From the NCBI GenBank assembly GCA_964506245.1, contig CAZDKK010000005.1, forward strand, positions 65,610-129,609: a stretch of 64,000 bases of DNA, in the 5' to 3' direction. Every line of letters begins with the position of its first letter. Within the stretch, counting starts at the first letter, position 1. The translations under genes were made by a program, and so were the position numbers. Origin of the DNA: CAZDKK01 sp964506245. Lineage in GTDB: Bacteria; Eisenbacteria; RBG-16-71-46; CAIMUX01; WJJG01. Positions 1 to 8,159 of the stretch are shown here, piece by piece. The notes beneath the pieces are model-generated. The model did no database searches, was not told the origin of the DNA, and saw only the letters and a list, made by a program, of their open reading frames with translations.

Positions 1-233
1 TGATGCTCCTGGCCGGGGGCCGAACGGAGGAGGCGGTCGAGCGACTCAAGAACGTGCTGCGAACCCATCCGGAATTCGACCAGGCGCTGCTCAACCTCGG
101 AAAGGTGTATTGCATGCGCGGCAATCTGGCCGAGGGTGTGCCGCTCCTGCGCGAGGCGCTGCGAGTCAACCCGAACAACCGTGAGGCTCGGCTGGCGCTC
201 GACCAGGCCCTGGGGAGCCAGGGAAGCCGGTGA
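1..233 (+). CDS. TPR-repeat protein, C-terminal fragment
   Basis: The reading frame is open from the window edge and ends with TGA at 231-233. The 76 visible residues form about two tetratricopeptide repeats (pattern A..L...L...P....A..NLG..Y...G....A...L..AL...P), so this is the C-terminus of a larger TPR protein that begins upstream. TPR arrays are protein-interaction scaffolds. No catalytic domain is visible here and the partner is unknown. An ATG at position 3 exists, but the repeat register suggests the gene starts earlier. Confidence 0.7.
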   Translation, partial: MLLAGGRTEEAVERLKNVLRTHPEFDQALLNLGKVYCMRGNLAEGVPLLREALRVNPNNREARLALDQALGSQGSR

Positions 234-547
234 GTGCACCCCCGAGACAGCGCCCCAGCGGCTCGGGGCAAGGGACCGCGGGCCGGGGCGGCGCTCCGCG
301 TCGGGGGCGTCGCCAGATCTTATTATATAGATGTAAGTTACGGGATTGCCCAGCGCGCCCCGCTCCCCGGGACGCAAACCCGTCCGCCGGGTATAATCCA
401 CCCAGATGCAGCGGTGAGGGCTACCCAGACCCCGGAAACCCGGTAGATTCTCCCGCCGCGACCCGATCAACCGAGGAAAGGGCCGGGTCGATCAACGCTG
501 ATTCGACCTGCACGCCCGTCGAGAATCTGGAGGAGAGGGCCTGAAAG
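234..547. other. Intergenic region, 314 nt
   Basis: No credible coding sequence lies between the TPR fragment and the FKBP gene. The stretch holds an AT-rich island at about 317-341 and a TATAAT hexamer at 392-397, which is a plausible -10 element for the downstream gene. Confidence 0.5.
392..397 (+). promoter_or_regulatory. Candidate -10 box (TATAAT)
   Basis: A perfect TATAAT in GC-rich surroundings, about 150 nt before the FKBP start. No recognisable -35 hexamer lies 16-18 nt upstream, so this is only a candidate. Confidence 0.35.
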
Positions 548-1306
548 ATGAGATCCATCCTGCTGCCGATGCTGGCGCTGTCGCTGGCTGTTTGTCTGAC
601 GCAATCGGCTCCCGCGCAGATGAAGGAGGGGAAGGGTGCCCCCGAGGGCACGGCTGCTCGGCCGAGCACGGCCGCCGACATGAACGAGGTCGAGCTCTGG
701 AGCTACGCCGTCGGCATGAACGTGGGGAACAAGCTCAGGTACGCCAAGGACATCCTCGACACGGATGCGCTCGTGTTGGGCATCCTGGATGTGCTCTACG
801 GTGAGCCGCTCATCTCGCAGGAAAAGAGCTTCCTGCTCCGCCAGGAGTTCAACGAGGCCAGGCTGCAGGCCACCGATCGCGAGCGTGCCGCCGAGGGCGC
901 GAAGAACGCGGAGCTGGGAAGGACGTTTCTCGTCGAGAACATGAAGAAGCCAGGGGTAATCACGACCGAGTCAGGTCTGCAGTACGAAGTCCTCGCGGAG
1001 GGTCAGGGCCCGACACCCGATCTCCTGGACGAAGTGGTCGTGAGCTGCCGCAAGATGTACGTGGACGGGACCGAGTTCGAGAGCTCGGACAACTTCGGGA
1101 AGCCGTACGTCTTCCGCGTCGACACGGCGATCGCTGGATGGCAGGAAGGCCTGCGGATGATGAAGGTGGGGAGCAAGTATCGCTTATACATTCCCCCGGA
1201 GCTTGGCTACGGCCCAGTGGGCATGGGCTGGCTGATCGGGCCGTACGCCACGCTGATCTACGAAACGGAGCTGCTGGAGATCCACAAACACGCTGGGGGC
1301 GAATAG
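548..1306 (+). CDS. Secreted FKBP-type peptidyl-prolyl cis-trans isomerase
   Basis: The 252-residue protein has a Sec signal peptide (residues 1 to about 24, ending S-A-P-A-Q). An FKBP N-terminal dimerisation-like segment follows (about 45-120, with S-Y-A-V-G-M-N-V-G), then an FKBP_C domain (about 150-247, with G-W-Q-E-G-L and P-P-E-L-G-Y-G). This is the FkpA/Mip layout: a periplasmic foldase that speeds prolyl isomerisation of exported proteins. The start is supported by GGAGGAG a few bases upstream. The FKBP core contains V-V-V-S-C-R-K-M-Y-V-D-G-T-E-F where canonical members usually have a V-x-V-x-Y-x-G-x-L-x-D-G-x-x-F pattern, so catalytic efficiency is uncertain although the fold is clear. 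Confidence 0.85.
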   Translation: MRSILLPMLALSLAVCLTQSAPAQMKEGKGAPEGTAARPSTAADMNEVELWSYAVGMNVGNKLRYAKDILDTDALVLGILDVLYGEPLISQEKSFLLRQEFNEARLQATDRERAAEGAKNAELGRTFLVENMKKPGVITTESGLQYEVLAEGQGPTPDLLDEVVVSCRKMYVDGTEFESSDNFGKPYVFRVDTAIAGWQEGLRMMKVGSKYRLYIPPELGYGPVGMGWLIGPYATLIYETELLEIHKHAGGE

Positions 1307-1324
1307 CACCCTCAGACGCCGCCA

Positions 1325-1362
1325 GCGCCGGGCGCGCCGAGCCGAGACCGGCCGCCCGGCGC
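1325..1362. terminator. GC-rich inverted repeat between convergent genes
   Basis: A perfect 10-bp inverted repeat (GCGCCGGGCG, 1325-1334, with its complement at 1353-1362) sits in the 65-nt gap between two convergent genes. There is no T-tract on either side. It may be a bidirectional stem terminator. Confidence 0.35.
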
Positions 1363-1371
1363 CCGCCAGGA

Positions 1372-3555
1372 CTACGGGCGGGCGAGCGGCCGGCCCTGCG
1401 AGAACGCGTCGATCTGAGCCCGCAGCCGGGCCTGGATGGGCGCGTCGTTGCTTCTCTGCGCGATGTCCAGGGCTCGCTGCGCCGTGGCGGCTGCCTCCGC
1501 GAAGCGGCCGACCTCTGCCTGGGCCGCCGCCAGCAGGTAGAGCAGGTGCGGGTTGCGGTCATCGGTCCGCGCGATCAGGTCGTTCGCAATGCGCAGCGCC
1601 TCCTCGCCGTTGCGATCCGCGGGATCGGATGCGGTCGCCAGCATCAGGCCCAGCTGCATGAGGAAGGGGATGTTGTCCGCGACGCGCTCGCTGGCGAAGC
1701 GGGCCGCCGCAATCGCCTCGGAGGTTCTGTTCCAGCGCAAGAGCGCGTTCAGCCGCGCCTCGTGGTAGGCGGCTTCTCCCGGCCTGAGCTCGCAGGCGCG
1801 GCGATACGCGTCCAGCGCCTGGTCGATCTTGCCCTGTCCAGCCCGGACCTCCGCGAGCACGAACCAGATGACCGAGTCGTCCATCCGGCGGCGGATGTCC
1901 CAGGCCGCGCGGCCCCGCTGCGGATCGTACTGCTTCTCGAGCAGCTCGGTCAGCGTCGCCTCCGCTTCCGCGAGGCGTCCGAGACGCCAGAGGGCCCGGC
2001 CCAGGGCGAACAGCGCCGGGGCGTGGTCGCTCTTGACGGCCAGGCAGTTGAGCGCCATCTGTCGCGAGGCCTCGAGATTCCCCTCGCGGAAACGAATCGC
2101 GGCCAGATTGGTGTACGCCAGAATCGCGGCCTCGCTCGGCGGTGGGCTGATCGCCAGGGCCCGCTCGTAGCAGGCGGCCGCCTCCGCATCGCGCCCTTGC
2201 CGTCCTAGCCACGCGCCGTAGTTGATCTGGACGATCCAGTTGTCGGGGGTCTTGGCGGCCGTGTCCGCCCACAGCGTCCCCAGATTGCGGAAGACGCCCA
2301 CCCGCCGGTAGGAGGCGCCGGCGAGGGAGGCCAGCACCACCACCGCGACGGCCAGCATGGCGACCTGCCGGTCGGACCGGGGTCGCTTCCCGGGTTCTGC
2401 ACCGGCCGCGGCACTCCACGCGCCCGCGGCGAGCAGGAACACGCCGATGCAGGCCAGATACTGGAAGTGATCCGCCACGTAGGAGTAGCGCGCAAAAGCG
2501 ATGTTGACGAACCCCAAGGCCGGGAAGATGGCTGCGGCGTAGTAGAGCGCCGCGGCCACCGGCCCGCGCCCGATTCTGCCCGCCCGCAGCAGCACGAACA
2601 GCGCGATCGCGACCAGCACTGCCCCCAGGGGCAGCAGCCACTGGAGCAGGCTGGCGGAGTCGACGGGCCAGCGGCGGTAGAAGAAGGCCAGATCCGCGGG
2701 CCAGACGAGCTTGGCCGGATAGAACCAGAAGGCGCGACCGGCGATCAGGATCCGATCGAGGAGCGTGATCTGCTGGAAGACCGATCCGGTGCCTTCGGTC
2801 AGCATGTGTCGGTACTCGTGCTGGCGCACCAGCGTGCCCATCGCCGCACCCAGGATGATCATCAGCACCAGGGGGACCCACCGGGAGGGTGGGAAAGGAC
2901 GCCGGCGCCACCAGAGGGCCAGGCCGACGCCGATCGGCAGCACCGCGGCGGTCGTCTTGCTGAACAGCGCCAGGACGAAGCAGAGCAACGAAGCGCCGAG
3001 CCAGCGAGAGCGCGACGTCTCGTCGAACCGGACGTAGCTCAGTGCCGCCAGGAAGAAGAAAACGGCGCACAGGACGTTCTTGCGCTCCGTCACCCAGGCC
3101 ACCGACTCGACACAGACCGGGTGCAGCGCGAAGAGGAACGCCGCGAGCCAAGCGGCCCGAACCCCCAGCCGCCGGAGCAGGAAGAACAGCAGCACGGCCG
3201 CCAGCGCGTGCAGCAGCACGTTGACCGCGTGGTAACCGAGCGGGTGGAGACCCCAGATCAGGTACTCGGCCCGGAACATCGTGAAGACGAGGGGATAGTA
3301 CTGCGGGTTGAGAGAAGATGCGGGGTTCCAGATGTCGCCGAGCCCGCCGGGCTGCGTCACCAGGCTGTTGAGCACGATGTAGTCATCGTCATCCCAGATG
3401 AACTCGGCCCGATAGCTCGGGAGGTAGACGACCGCGACCGCGATGACGATGCCAAGGGCGATCAGCCAGGCCCAACGGCCGCTGCCACGATGGGCAAGCG
3501 TGTCCGGCTGCGTGACGCCCTGCGCTCGGCTACCGTTCCACGTCTCGCCCGCCAT
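1372..3555 (-). CDS. TMTC-like multi-pass membrane protein with C-terminal TPRs
   Basis: The 727-residue protein has an N-terminal half (about 1-410) with roughly ten or eleven hydrophobic spans, including F-I-W-D-D-D-D-Y soon after the first span and H-P-V-C-V-E-S-V-A-W-V-T-E-R-K-N. These motifs are typical of bacterial relatives of the TMTC/PMT glycosyltransferase superfamily (GT-C fold), where acidic residues in the first external loop are catalytic. About 420-715 carry TPR repeats, as in eukaryotic TMTCs. The likely role is transfer of a lipid-linked sugar to an exported acceptor, but the substrate is not readable. The start at 3555 is supported by GGGAG 6 nt upstream. It is divergent from the glycosyltransferase at 3758, which fits a shared envelope-glycan context. 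Confidence 0.75.
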   Translation of the reverse strand: MAGETWNGSRAQGVTQPDTLAHRGSGRWAWLIALGIVIAVAVVYLPSYRAEFIWDDDDYIVLNSLVTQPGGLGDIWNPASSLNPQYYPLVFTMFRAEYLIWGLHPLGYHAVNVLLHALAAVLLFFLLRRLGVRAAWLAAFLFALHPVCVESVAWVTERKNVLCAVFFFLAALSYVRFDETSRSRWLGASLLCFVLALFSKTTAAVLPIGVGLALWWRRRPFPPSRWVPLVLMIILGAAMGTLVRQHEYRHMLTEGTGSVFQQITLLDRILIAGRAFWFYPAKLVWPADLAFFYRRWPVDSASLLQWLLPLGAVLVAIALFVLLRAGRIGRGPVAAALYYAAAIFPALGFVNIAFARYSYVADHFQYLACIGVFLLAAGAWSAAAGAEPGKRPRSDRQVAMLAVAVVVLASLAGASYRRVGVFRNLGTLWADTAAKTPDNWIVQINYGAWLGRQGRDAEAAACYERALAISPPPSEAAILAYTNLAAIRFREGNLEASRQMALNCLAVKSDHAPALFALGRALWRLGRLAEAEATLTELLEKQYDPQRGRAAWDIRRRMDDSVIWFVLAEVRAGQGKIDQALDAYRRACELRPGEAAYHEARLNALLRWNRTSEAIAAARFASERVADNIPFLMQLGLMLATASDPADRNGEEALRIANDLIARTDDRNPHLLYLLAAAQAEVGRFAEAAATAQRALDIAQRSNDAPIQARLRAQIDAFSQGRPLARP

Positions 3556-3757
3556 GCGATCTCCCGGGGACCTGAGCCGGGCACGAAACCCCGACCCGCC
3601 CGACTCCGCGGCCCTTGGCCATGAGTTTGAACTCGGCGGCGGAAATGGGCATAATCCATGCTACCATATGCCGTTCCGTGCAGCCAGGGAACCGCGCGGG
3701 TCTGCTGGGCATCCCCGCGCGCGGGTGGCGCGGGACCCGCACAGGATGGGAAGCGAC

Positions 3758-4489
3758 ATGAGCACCGAGGACAAGATCGCCGCGCGCCGCGGTGTGCCGC
3801 CCGGGTTCCGGAGCATCTCGATCACCTTGCCGTGCTACAACGAAGCGGAGAATGTCGCGCGCGTCGTGGCCAACGTCCGGGATGCCCTGGCCGGCCTCGA
3901 CCTGGCTGCCGAGATCATCATCGTCGACGACGGGAGCGGAGACGGCACCGGACCCATCGCCGACGAACTCGCGCGGACCGTGCCCGGCGTCCGGGTCATC
4001 CACCACGGAGTCAATCGGGGCTACGGGGCAGCGCTCCGATCCGGACTGACCAGCGCCACGACCGACATCGTGGGGTACATCGATGGCGACGGGCAGTTCG
4101 ATGCGGCCGAGATCCACAAGCTGCTGCCGCACATCGGGCAGGTCGACATCGTCTCGGGAATCCGTCGCACCCGCCGCGATCCGATCGGCCGCCGAATCAT
4201 CAGCCGCATGTGGGCCTGGCTGATGCGGCGCGTGCTCCACATCACCCCGCTGGACATCAACAGCGGTTTCAAGATCTACCGCCGGCGCGTGTTCGAGGGC
4301 GTCGAGCTGCTGTCGAACGGCGCGTTCATCGATGCCGAGATCTTCGCCCGCGCGCAGAAGCGGGGACTCACCGTGAAGGAGGTGGAGATCGAGCATCTGC
4401 CCCGCACCGCCGGCCGGCAGACGGGCGCCAATCCCATGGTCATCTTGAGGGCATTTCGCGAGCTGCTGCGCCTGCGCCGCACGCTGTGA
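3758..4489 (+). CDS. Family 2 glycosyltransferase (dolichyl-phosphate mannose synthase-like)
   Basis: A 243-residue GT-A enzyme. It shows S-I-T-L-P-C-Y-N-E-A-E-N near residues 21-32, the nucleotide-binding V-D-D-G-S-G-D-G-T at 56-64 and the metal-binding D-G-D-G-Q at 109-113, in the order of polyprenyl-phosphate sugar transferases. It lacks C-terminal membrane spans. The chosen ATG at 3758 follows GGGAAG. An in-frame ATG at 3746 and a longer upstream frame are less likely because homology begins after residue 18. The next gene (starting 4542) encodes a flippase-like membrane protein, so the pair may make and move a lipid-linked sugar, possibly feeding the divergent TMTC-like protein. The sugar specificity cannot be told. 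Confidence 0.85.
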   Translation: MSTEDKIAARRGVPPGFRSISITLPCYNEAENVARVVANVRDALAGLDLAAEIIIVDDGSGDGTGPIADELARTVPGVRVIHHGVNRGYGAALRSGLTSATTDIVGYIDGDGQFDAAEIHKLLPHIGQVDIVSGIRRTRRDPIGRRIISRMWAWLMRRVLHITPLDINSGFKIYRRRVFEGVELLSNGAFIDAEIFARAQKRGLTVKEVEIEHLPRTAGRQTGANPMVILRAFRELLRLRRTL

Positions 4490-4541
4490 CGGTGCCTCCC
4501 CCCGGGGATCGGTGGCAGGCGAGGGGACCGAGGATAGGCCG

Positions 4542-5531
4542 ATGCCGAAGTGGGTCTCATATCTCCTGCCCATGGTGGGGATCGTGCTCTTCGTCTACAT
4601 CCTCGCCGTGACCGGCCCCGCCCGGATCCTCGCCACGGTGCAGGAGATCGACCCCTGGAGCCTCCTGATCTTCCCGCTCTTCACCTTCGCGATCATCCTG
4701 ATCCGCGGGCTGCGCTGGTGGTACATCCTGCGCATCCTGAAGATCGACTACCCCTTCTGGCGCTGCTGCTACATCTGGACGATCGGGTTCTTCGCCTCCG
4801 CGGTCACGCCGGGCAAGCTGGGCGATGCAGTCCGCTCCTTCTACGTCAGCCGGGACACATCCCGCAACCTGGGGGATGGGTTCCTGACCGTATTCATCGA
4901 CCGCCTGATGGACCTGGTCGTCATCCTCGTCTTCAGCATGATCTCGGTCATCGTCTTCTCGCACGCTTACATCCAGCTCTCGTCGGCGTGGGTGTTCCTC
5001 CTCGCCTCGGTGCTGGTTCTGGCCGCCATCGCCCTCACGCTGAAGCGGGCGTTGATGCGCGCCCTGCTCGCGCCGCTCTTTCGATTCTTCGTGCCCCAGC
5101 GGTTCCGGGACCGGATGTCCGCGGGCTTCCACAGCTTCTACGACTCCCTCGACGCCTTCCTGCGGGTTCGGTGGCCGACGCTGGGTGTGCTGGCGCTGAC
5201 CGTCGCCTATTGGCTGCTGGTGTTCGTCCTGGTCTACTGCATCACGCGCGCCCTGGGCCTGAACGTCTCCCTCTCCTACATCACGCTGGTGATCCCGATC
5301 GTCACGATCGTCGAGTTTCTGCCCATCTCCATCTCCGGGCTCGGCACGCGCGAGGCGGCGTTGATCTACTTCCTCGGGGTCATCGGCATCACCCGGCCGG
5401 AGGCGGTGGCATTCTCGCTGGTCTATCTGCTCTTCGGGACGTACGCCACGGCGCTGGTCGGCCTGCTGTTCTGGCTGCGCTCTCCCGTCGCCTTCACTCC
5501 CGTGGTCACTGAGGCCGAGCGCACGATCTGA
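4542..5531 (+). CDS. Lysylphosphatidylglycerol synthase-type / UPF0104 membrane protein
   Basis: A 329-residue integral membrane protein with about eight hydrophobic helices and the hallmark motifs R-G-L-R-W-W, G-K-L-G-D-A-V-R, F-I-D-R-L-M-D-L and L-P-I-S-I-S-G-L-G-T-R-E. These define the membrane (flippase) half of MprF and the wider UPF0104 family. The catalytic aminoacyltransferase half of MprF is absent. Stand-alone members are often linked to glycosyltransferases, as here, and are thought to handle lipid-linked substrates. The ATG at 4542 is preferred because it follows a GAGG-type site; a GTG at 4512 would add ten non-conserved residues. Confidence 0.8.
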   Translation: MPKWVSYLLPMVGIVLFVYILAVTGPARILATVQEIDPWSLLIFPLFTFAIILIRGLRWWYILRILKIDYPFWRCCYIWTIGFFASAVTPGKLGDAVRSFYVSRDTSRNLGDGFLTVFIDRLMDLVVILVFSMISVIVFSHAYIQLSSAWVFLLASVLVLAAIALTLKRALMRALLAPLFRFFVPQRFRDRMSAGFHSFYDSLDAFLRVRWPTLGVLALTVAYWLLVFVLVYCITRALGLNVSLSYITLVIPIVTIVEFLPISISGLGTREAALIYFLGVIGITRPEAVAFSLVYLLFGTYATALVGLLFWLRSPVAFTPVVTEAERTI

Positions 5532-5720
5532 GAGCGTGAGCCCGCTGCGCTCCGCGCTCGCGCGGGGGAGCGGCCGCGCGCAAGAGGCGCCTTCTCGCGA
5601 CCCGAACGAACTGCTATGGTGAGACCACGCGCGCGACACGCCCGGCAAGGGCAACGCCACGCGGGCGCTGTCCGGGGGTTCTGCGCGCGGGAGCGGCGAG
5701 GCTGGGGGATTCGAGCGGCG

Positions 5721-7142
5721 ATGAAGCGGAGCGGCGGGCGAGCCGTCTGGTGGGGCACGGTGGGATTGCTCGCCCTGGCCCTGGGGGGCGCGACCTGCGG
5801 GCACGCGCCCGAGAAGCCGGTGAATGTCCTCCTGCTGGTGCTCGACACTGCCCGGGCGGACGCCGTGGGGGTGTACGAAGAGGGGCCGGCATACACGCCG
5901 GTGCTCGACCGCCTCGCGCGCGAGGGCGTGACCTACACGCGGGCGCGCAGCACCGCGGCCTGGACCATCCCAGCCCACGGCTCGCTGTTCACCGGGCTCT
6001 ACCCCTCGCGGCACGGCGCGCACAACGAGAGCAATCGCCTGGCGCCGGAACAGGTGACGCTGGCGGAGTTGCTCTCCACCACCCATCAGACGGCCGGCTT
6101 CTGCGAGAATCCGCACATCATCGAGGCCAAGGGGTTCACGCAAGGCTTCGGCGAGTTCGAGGAGACCTGGCGGCGCTGGCGCACGGAGGGCAAGCCGCCG
6201 CTCACGCTGGAGCTGTTCGAGGCGTGGCTCGCGCGCCGGGATCGAAAGCGCCCGTTCTTCGCCTTCATCAACTTGATGGCGCCCCACCTGCCCTACATGC
6301 CCCCCGAACGCTGGGAGCGCCGGTTTCTGCCCGAGGACGTCTCTGCCAGTGAGATCCAGCGTTACAAGAGCTTCGGAGAGCGGCCCGCGCGGATGACCAT
6401 GACCGGCATGCTCAAGCTCGGGGAGCGAGAGCTCGCGATCCTGCGCGGCCTCTACCGGGCGGAGGTCTCCTACGCCGACGAGGAGGCCGGTCGGATCCTG
6501 GAGATGGTGCGCGCGCAGGGCGAGCTGGACCGAACGCTGATCGTGGTTCTCGGGGACCACGGCGAGAACATCGGCGACCACGGTCTGATGGAGCACCAGC
6601 TCTGTTTGTACGAGTCCCTGCTGCGCGTGCCCCTGATCCTGCGATGGCCGGGAGTATTCGAGGCCGGCCGCCGCGACGCCGCGCCGGTGCAGCTCGTGGA
6701 TGTGATGCCAACCATCCTCGAGGCCGCCGGCGTGGAGCGCGCCGCCTGGCCGGCCATGGAGGGCGTGAGCCTGCTGCGGGGGAGCCCGCGGGAGGACCGA
6801 CCGCTCTTCGCCGAATACATGCGCCCCCTTGAGCAACGCGTCCTCTTCCACGAGGTCGACCCCCAGTTCGACTTCACCGTCTACGACCGCCGCTTGAAGT
6901 CGATTCAGGTTGGGACGCTCAAGTTGATCGCCTCGGAGCGCGGGGACGCCGAGCTGTACGACCTGGCGCAGGATCCGGGAGAGACCCACAACCTCGCGGG
7001 CCAGCGTCCCCAGGTCGTATCCGAGCTGAGGACGCAGCTCGATGACTGGGCAGGCGGCTGGGTCCCGGGCTCCGCCGGCGAGCCGCCGCTGCTCGACGAG
7101 CACACGCTGGAGGCTCTCCGGTCCCTGGGCTATATCCGGTGA
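5721..7142 (+). CDS. Sulfatase-superfamily hydrolase with Thr at the nucleophile position
   Basis: A 473-residue protein starting at the ATG at 5721, with an N-terminal hydrophobic export segment (about 8-26). The alkaline phosphatase/sulfatase fold is shown by V-L-L-L-V-L-D-T-A-R-A-D (metal ligand D42), the nucleophile loop W-T-I-P-A-H-G-S-L-F-T-G (81-92) and V-L-G-D-H-G-E-N (metal ligands). Formylglycine sulfatases have C/S-x-P-x-R in the loop; here it is T82-I-P-A-H. Formylglycine therefore cannot form, and Thr may act directly, as in phosphoethanolamine or phosphoglycerol transferases. The protein acts outside the cytoplasm. The substrate is unknown; the neighbouring glycosyltransferase suggests envelope glycan or lipid modification. 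Confidence 0.8.
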   Translation: MKRSGGRAVWWGTVGLLALALGGATCGHAPEKPVNVLLLVLDTARADAVGVYEEGPAYTPVLDRLAREGVTYTRARSTAAWTIPAHGSLFTGLYPSRHGAHNESNRLAPEQVTLAELLSTTHQTAGFCENPHIIEAKGFTQGFGEFEETWRRWRTEGKPPLTLELFEAWLARRDRKRPFFAFINLMAPHLPYMPPERWERRFLPEDVSASEIQRYKSFGERPARMTMTGMLKLGERELAILRGLYRAEVSYADEEAGRILEMVRAQGELDRTLIVVLGDHGENIGDHGLMEHQLCLYESLLRVPLILRWPGVFEAGRRDAAPVQLVDVMPTILEAAGVERAAWPAMEGVSLLRGSPREDRPLFAEYMRPLEQRVLFHEVDPQFDFTVYDRRLKSIQVGTLKLIASERGDAELYDLAQDPGETHNLAGQRPQVVSELRTQLDDWAGGWVPGSAGEPPLLDEHTLEALRSLGYIR

Positions 7143-7320
7143 TGCGCCTCGCGTGCGGCGCAGCGCAACGGCCGGATGGCGGACTTGCGCCACTCGGCCA
7201 TCGTTCCTGGCCTCGCCGCCAGGCCGATCCCGGCCCGCAGAGGCGCCGATTCCCCGGTGTTGTGTGTACCCAATGGAACCCGCGCGGATGGCGTGCGCCC
7301 CGGAGACACGCACCGATGGT

Positions 7321-7350
7321 TTGACATCGACCCCCGCGAGGGTGCATAAT
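7321..7350 (+). promoter_or_regulatory. Consensus-like housekeeping promoter
   Basis: A perfect TTGACA at 7321-7326 is followed after 18 nt by CATAAT at 7345-7350 (five of six matches to TATAAT). Such a pair is rare in this GC-rich window. Transcription would start near 7357. The nearest plus-strand protein gene is kilobases away, so the promoter probably serves the short RNA ending at 7538. Confidence 0.6.
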
Positions 7351-7356
7351 CATACA

Positions 7357-7538
7357 GCCTGGTTGAGCTGTTCCTCGATGTGGCAGTCAGGTCGCAGCGA
7401 TTCAGGCAGTACGACGATACGGGTGTGAGGTCAGCGGTTGACTCGTCCGCGCTCGAGCGGACGGCATGAATTTGACGACAACCAACCAGAACACTCTGAC
7501 TCCGGGGGCGTCCGACCAGCGTCCCCGGGTTTCGTTTT
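7357..7538 (+). ncRNA. Candidate small RNA of about 180 nt
   Basis: The unit is defined by the promoter at 7321-7350 and the terminator at 7502-7538. Internal pairing includes a perfect 7-bp hairpin (CGTCCGC at 7444-7450 with GCGGACG at 7457-7463). A possible long-range stem joins CTGGTTG near 7359-7365 to CAACCAG near 7483-7489. Only very short open frames without ribosome sites occur inside. The size and closing-stem layout would allow a 6S-like RNA, but no diagnostic sequence was recognised, so the class is open. Confidence 0.45.
7502..7538 (+). terminator. Intrinsic (Rho-independent) terminator
   Basis: A GC stem (CCGGGGGCG paired with CGTCCCCGG, one G-T wobble) around a short loop at about 7502-7529, followed by a T-rich tract TTTCGTTTT at about 7530-7538. 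It points in the plus direction, away from the cytochrome operon. Confidence 0.65.
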
Positions 7539-7578
7539 AGGGGCGGATGGCCCCTCTTGCCGCGCGCCGGCGCCCGGA

Positions 7579-8154
7579 TCAGGAGTGGCACTCCCCGCAG
7601 GCGCGCCCGCTGGTGCCCCCGCTCAGGCCGAAGCCGTGGCAGCGCTGGCAGTCGCCGAATCCGTAGATCCGCACGCGCTCGCCGTGGAAGGAAGCCCCCC
7701 CCGGCGTCATCCAGCCGTCCGGATGCCCGCCGGCGCCCCCGGCATGGCAGGCGGAGCAAGAGACCCCGCTCCAGCCGCCGTCGTCTCCTCCGTGGCACGT
7801 CATGCACGGCGCCGGACCCTCCGCGGCCACGCGGGCGCCGTGGAACTCGGGCGAGGTCAGGCGCGCCCAGCCATAGGGATGACCGCCGGCGCCGTCGTGG
7901 CACGCATCGCAGCCGGGCACGTTGGCCGGTGCCTGGTCTCCGGAGATATGGCACCCAGTGCACTCGCTGGCCGTGCGGGCTTCCACACGGGCGCCGTGAA
8001 AGTCGGCCGACGCGGGCTCGTTCCACTCGGGGGGGTGCGTCCGGACCTCGGGCGGCAAGCGCTGCTCGACGCAGCCCGTGAGCGGGGAGACCGCCAGGGT
8101 GAACGCCGCCGCCAGGGCCGCGACCAGGGTGGCTGGAATCACCTTGCCTCGCAT
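7579..8154 (-). CDS. Six-haem c-type cytochrome lipoprotein
   Basis: A 191-residue protein with a lipoprotein signal ending S-P-L-T-G-C (Cys about 27). Six CXXCH haem-binding motifs follow (C-T-G-C-H, C-D-A-C-H, C-M-T-C-H, C-S-A-C-H, C-Q-R-C-H, C-G-E-C-H). Repeats of F-H-G-x-R-V between haems probably supply distal His ligands. It is the last gene of the six-gene cytochrome operon and starts 5 nt after the 12-haem gene stops. Its lipid anchor and position suggest an outer-membrane, possibly surface-facing, electron carrier completing the porin-cytochrome conduit, in the role of OmcB/MtrC although much smaller. The surface location is inferred. Confidence 0.85.
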   Translation of the reverse strand: MRGKVIPATLVAALAAAFTLAVSPLTGCVEQRLPPEVRTHPPEWNEPASADFHGARVEARTASECTGCHISGDQAPANVPGCDACHDGAGGHPYGWARLTSPEFHGARVAAEGPAPCMTCHGGDDGGWSGVSCSACHAGGAGGHPDGWMTPGGASFHGERVRIYGFGDCQRCHGFGLSGGTSGRACGECHS

Positions 8155-8159
8155 GGCGC

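Larger units (their letters stand above)
7143..7578. other. Intergenic region, 436 nt, with a candidate small RNA
   Basis: There is no convincing protein-coding gene. The stretch contains a promoter (7321-7350) and an intrinsic terminator (7502-7538) bracketing about 180 nt of structured, AT-richer sequence on the plus strand. The cytochrome operon ends on the opposite strand at 7579. Confidence 0.6.

Noticed and set aside
4557..7313. A 918-codon open frame on the minus strand
   Set aside because: It is antisense to the membrane protein and sulfatase genes, is rich in Arg/Glu/Asp/His typical of GC-rich shadow frames, and shows no domain.
7354..7440. Minus-strand residues faintly like a tyrosine-recombinase or integron-integrase segment
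   Set aside because: Fewer than 25 codons, no catalytic Arg/His/Tyr, and the plus-strand promoter and terminator explain the region better.
7539..7556. Terminator for the cytochrome operon (AGGGGC...GCCCCT stem)
   Set aside because: No T-tract follows on the minus strand, and the stem is short.
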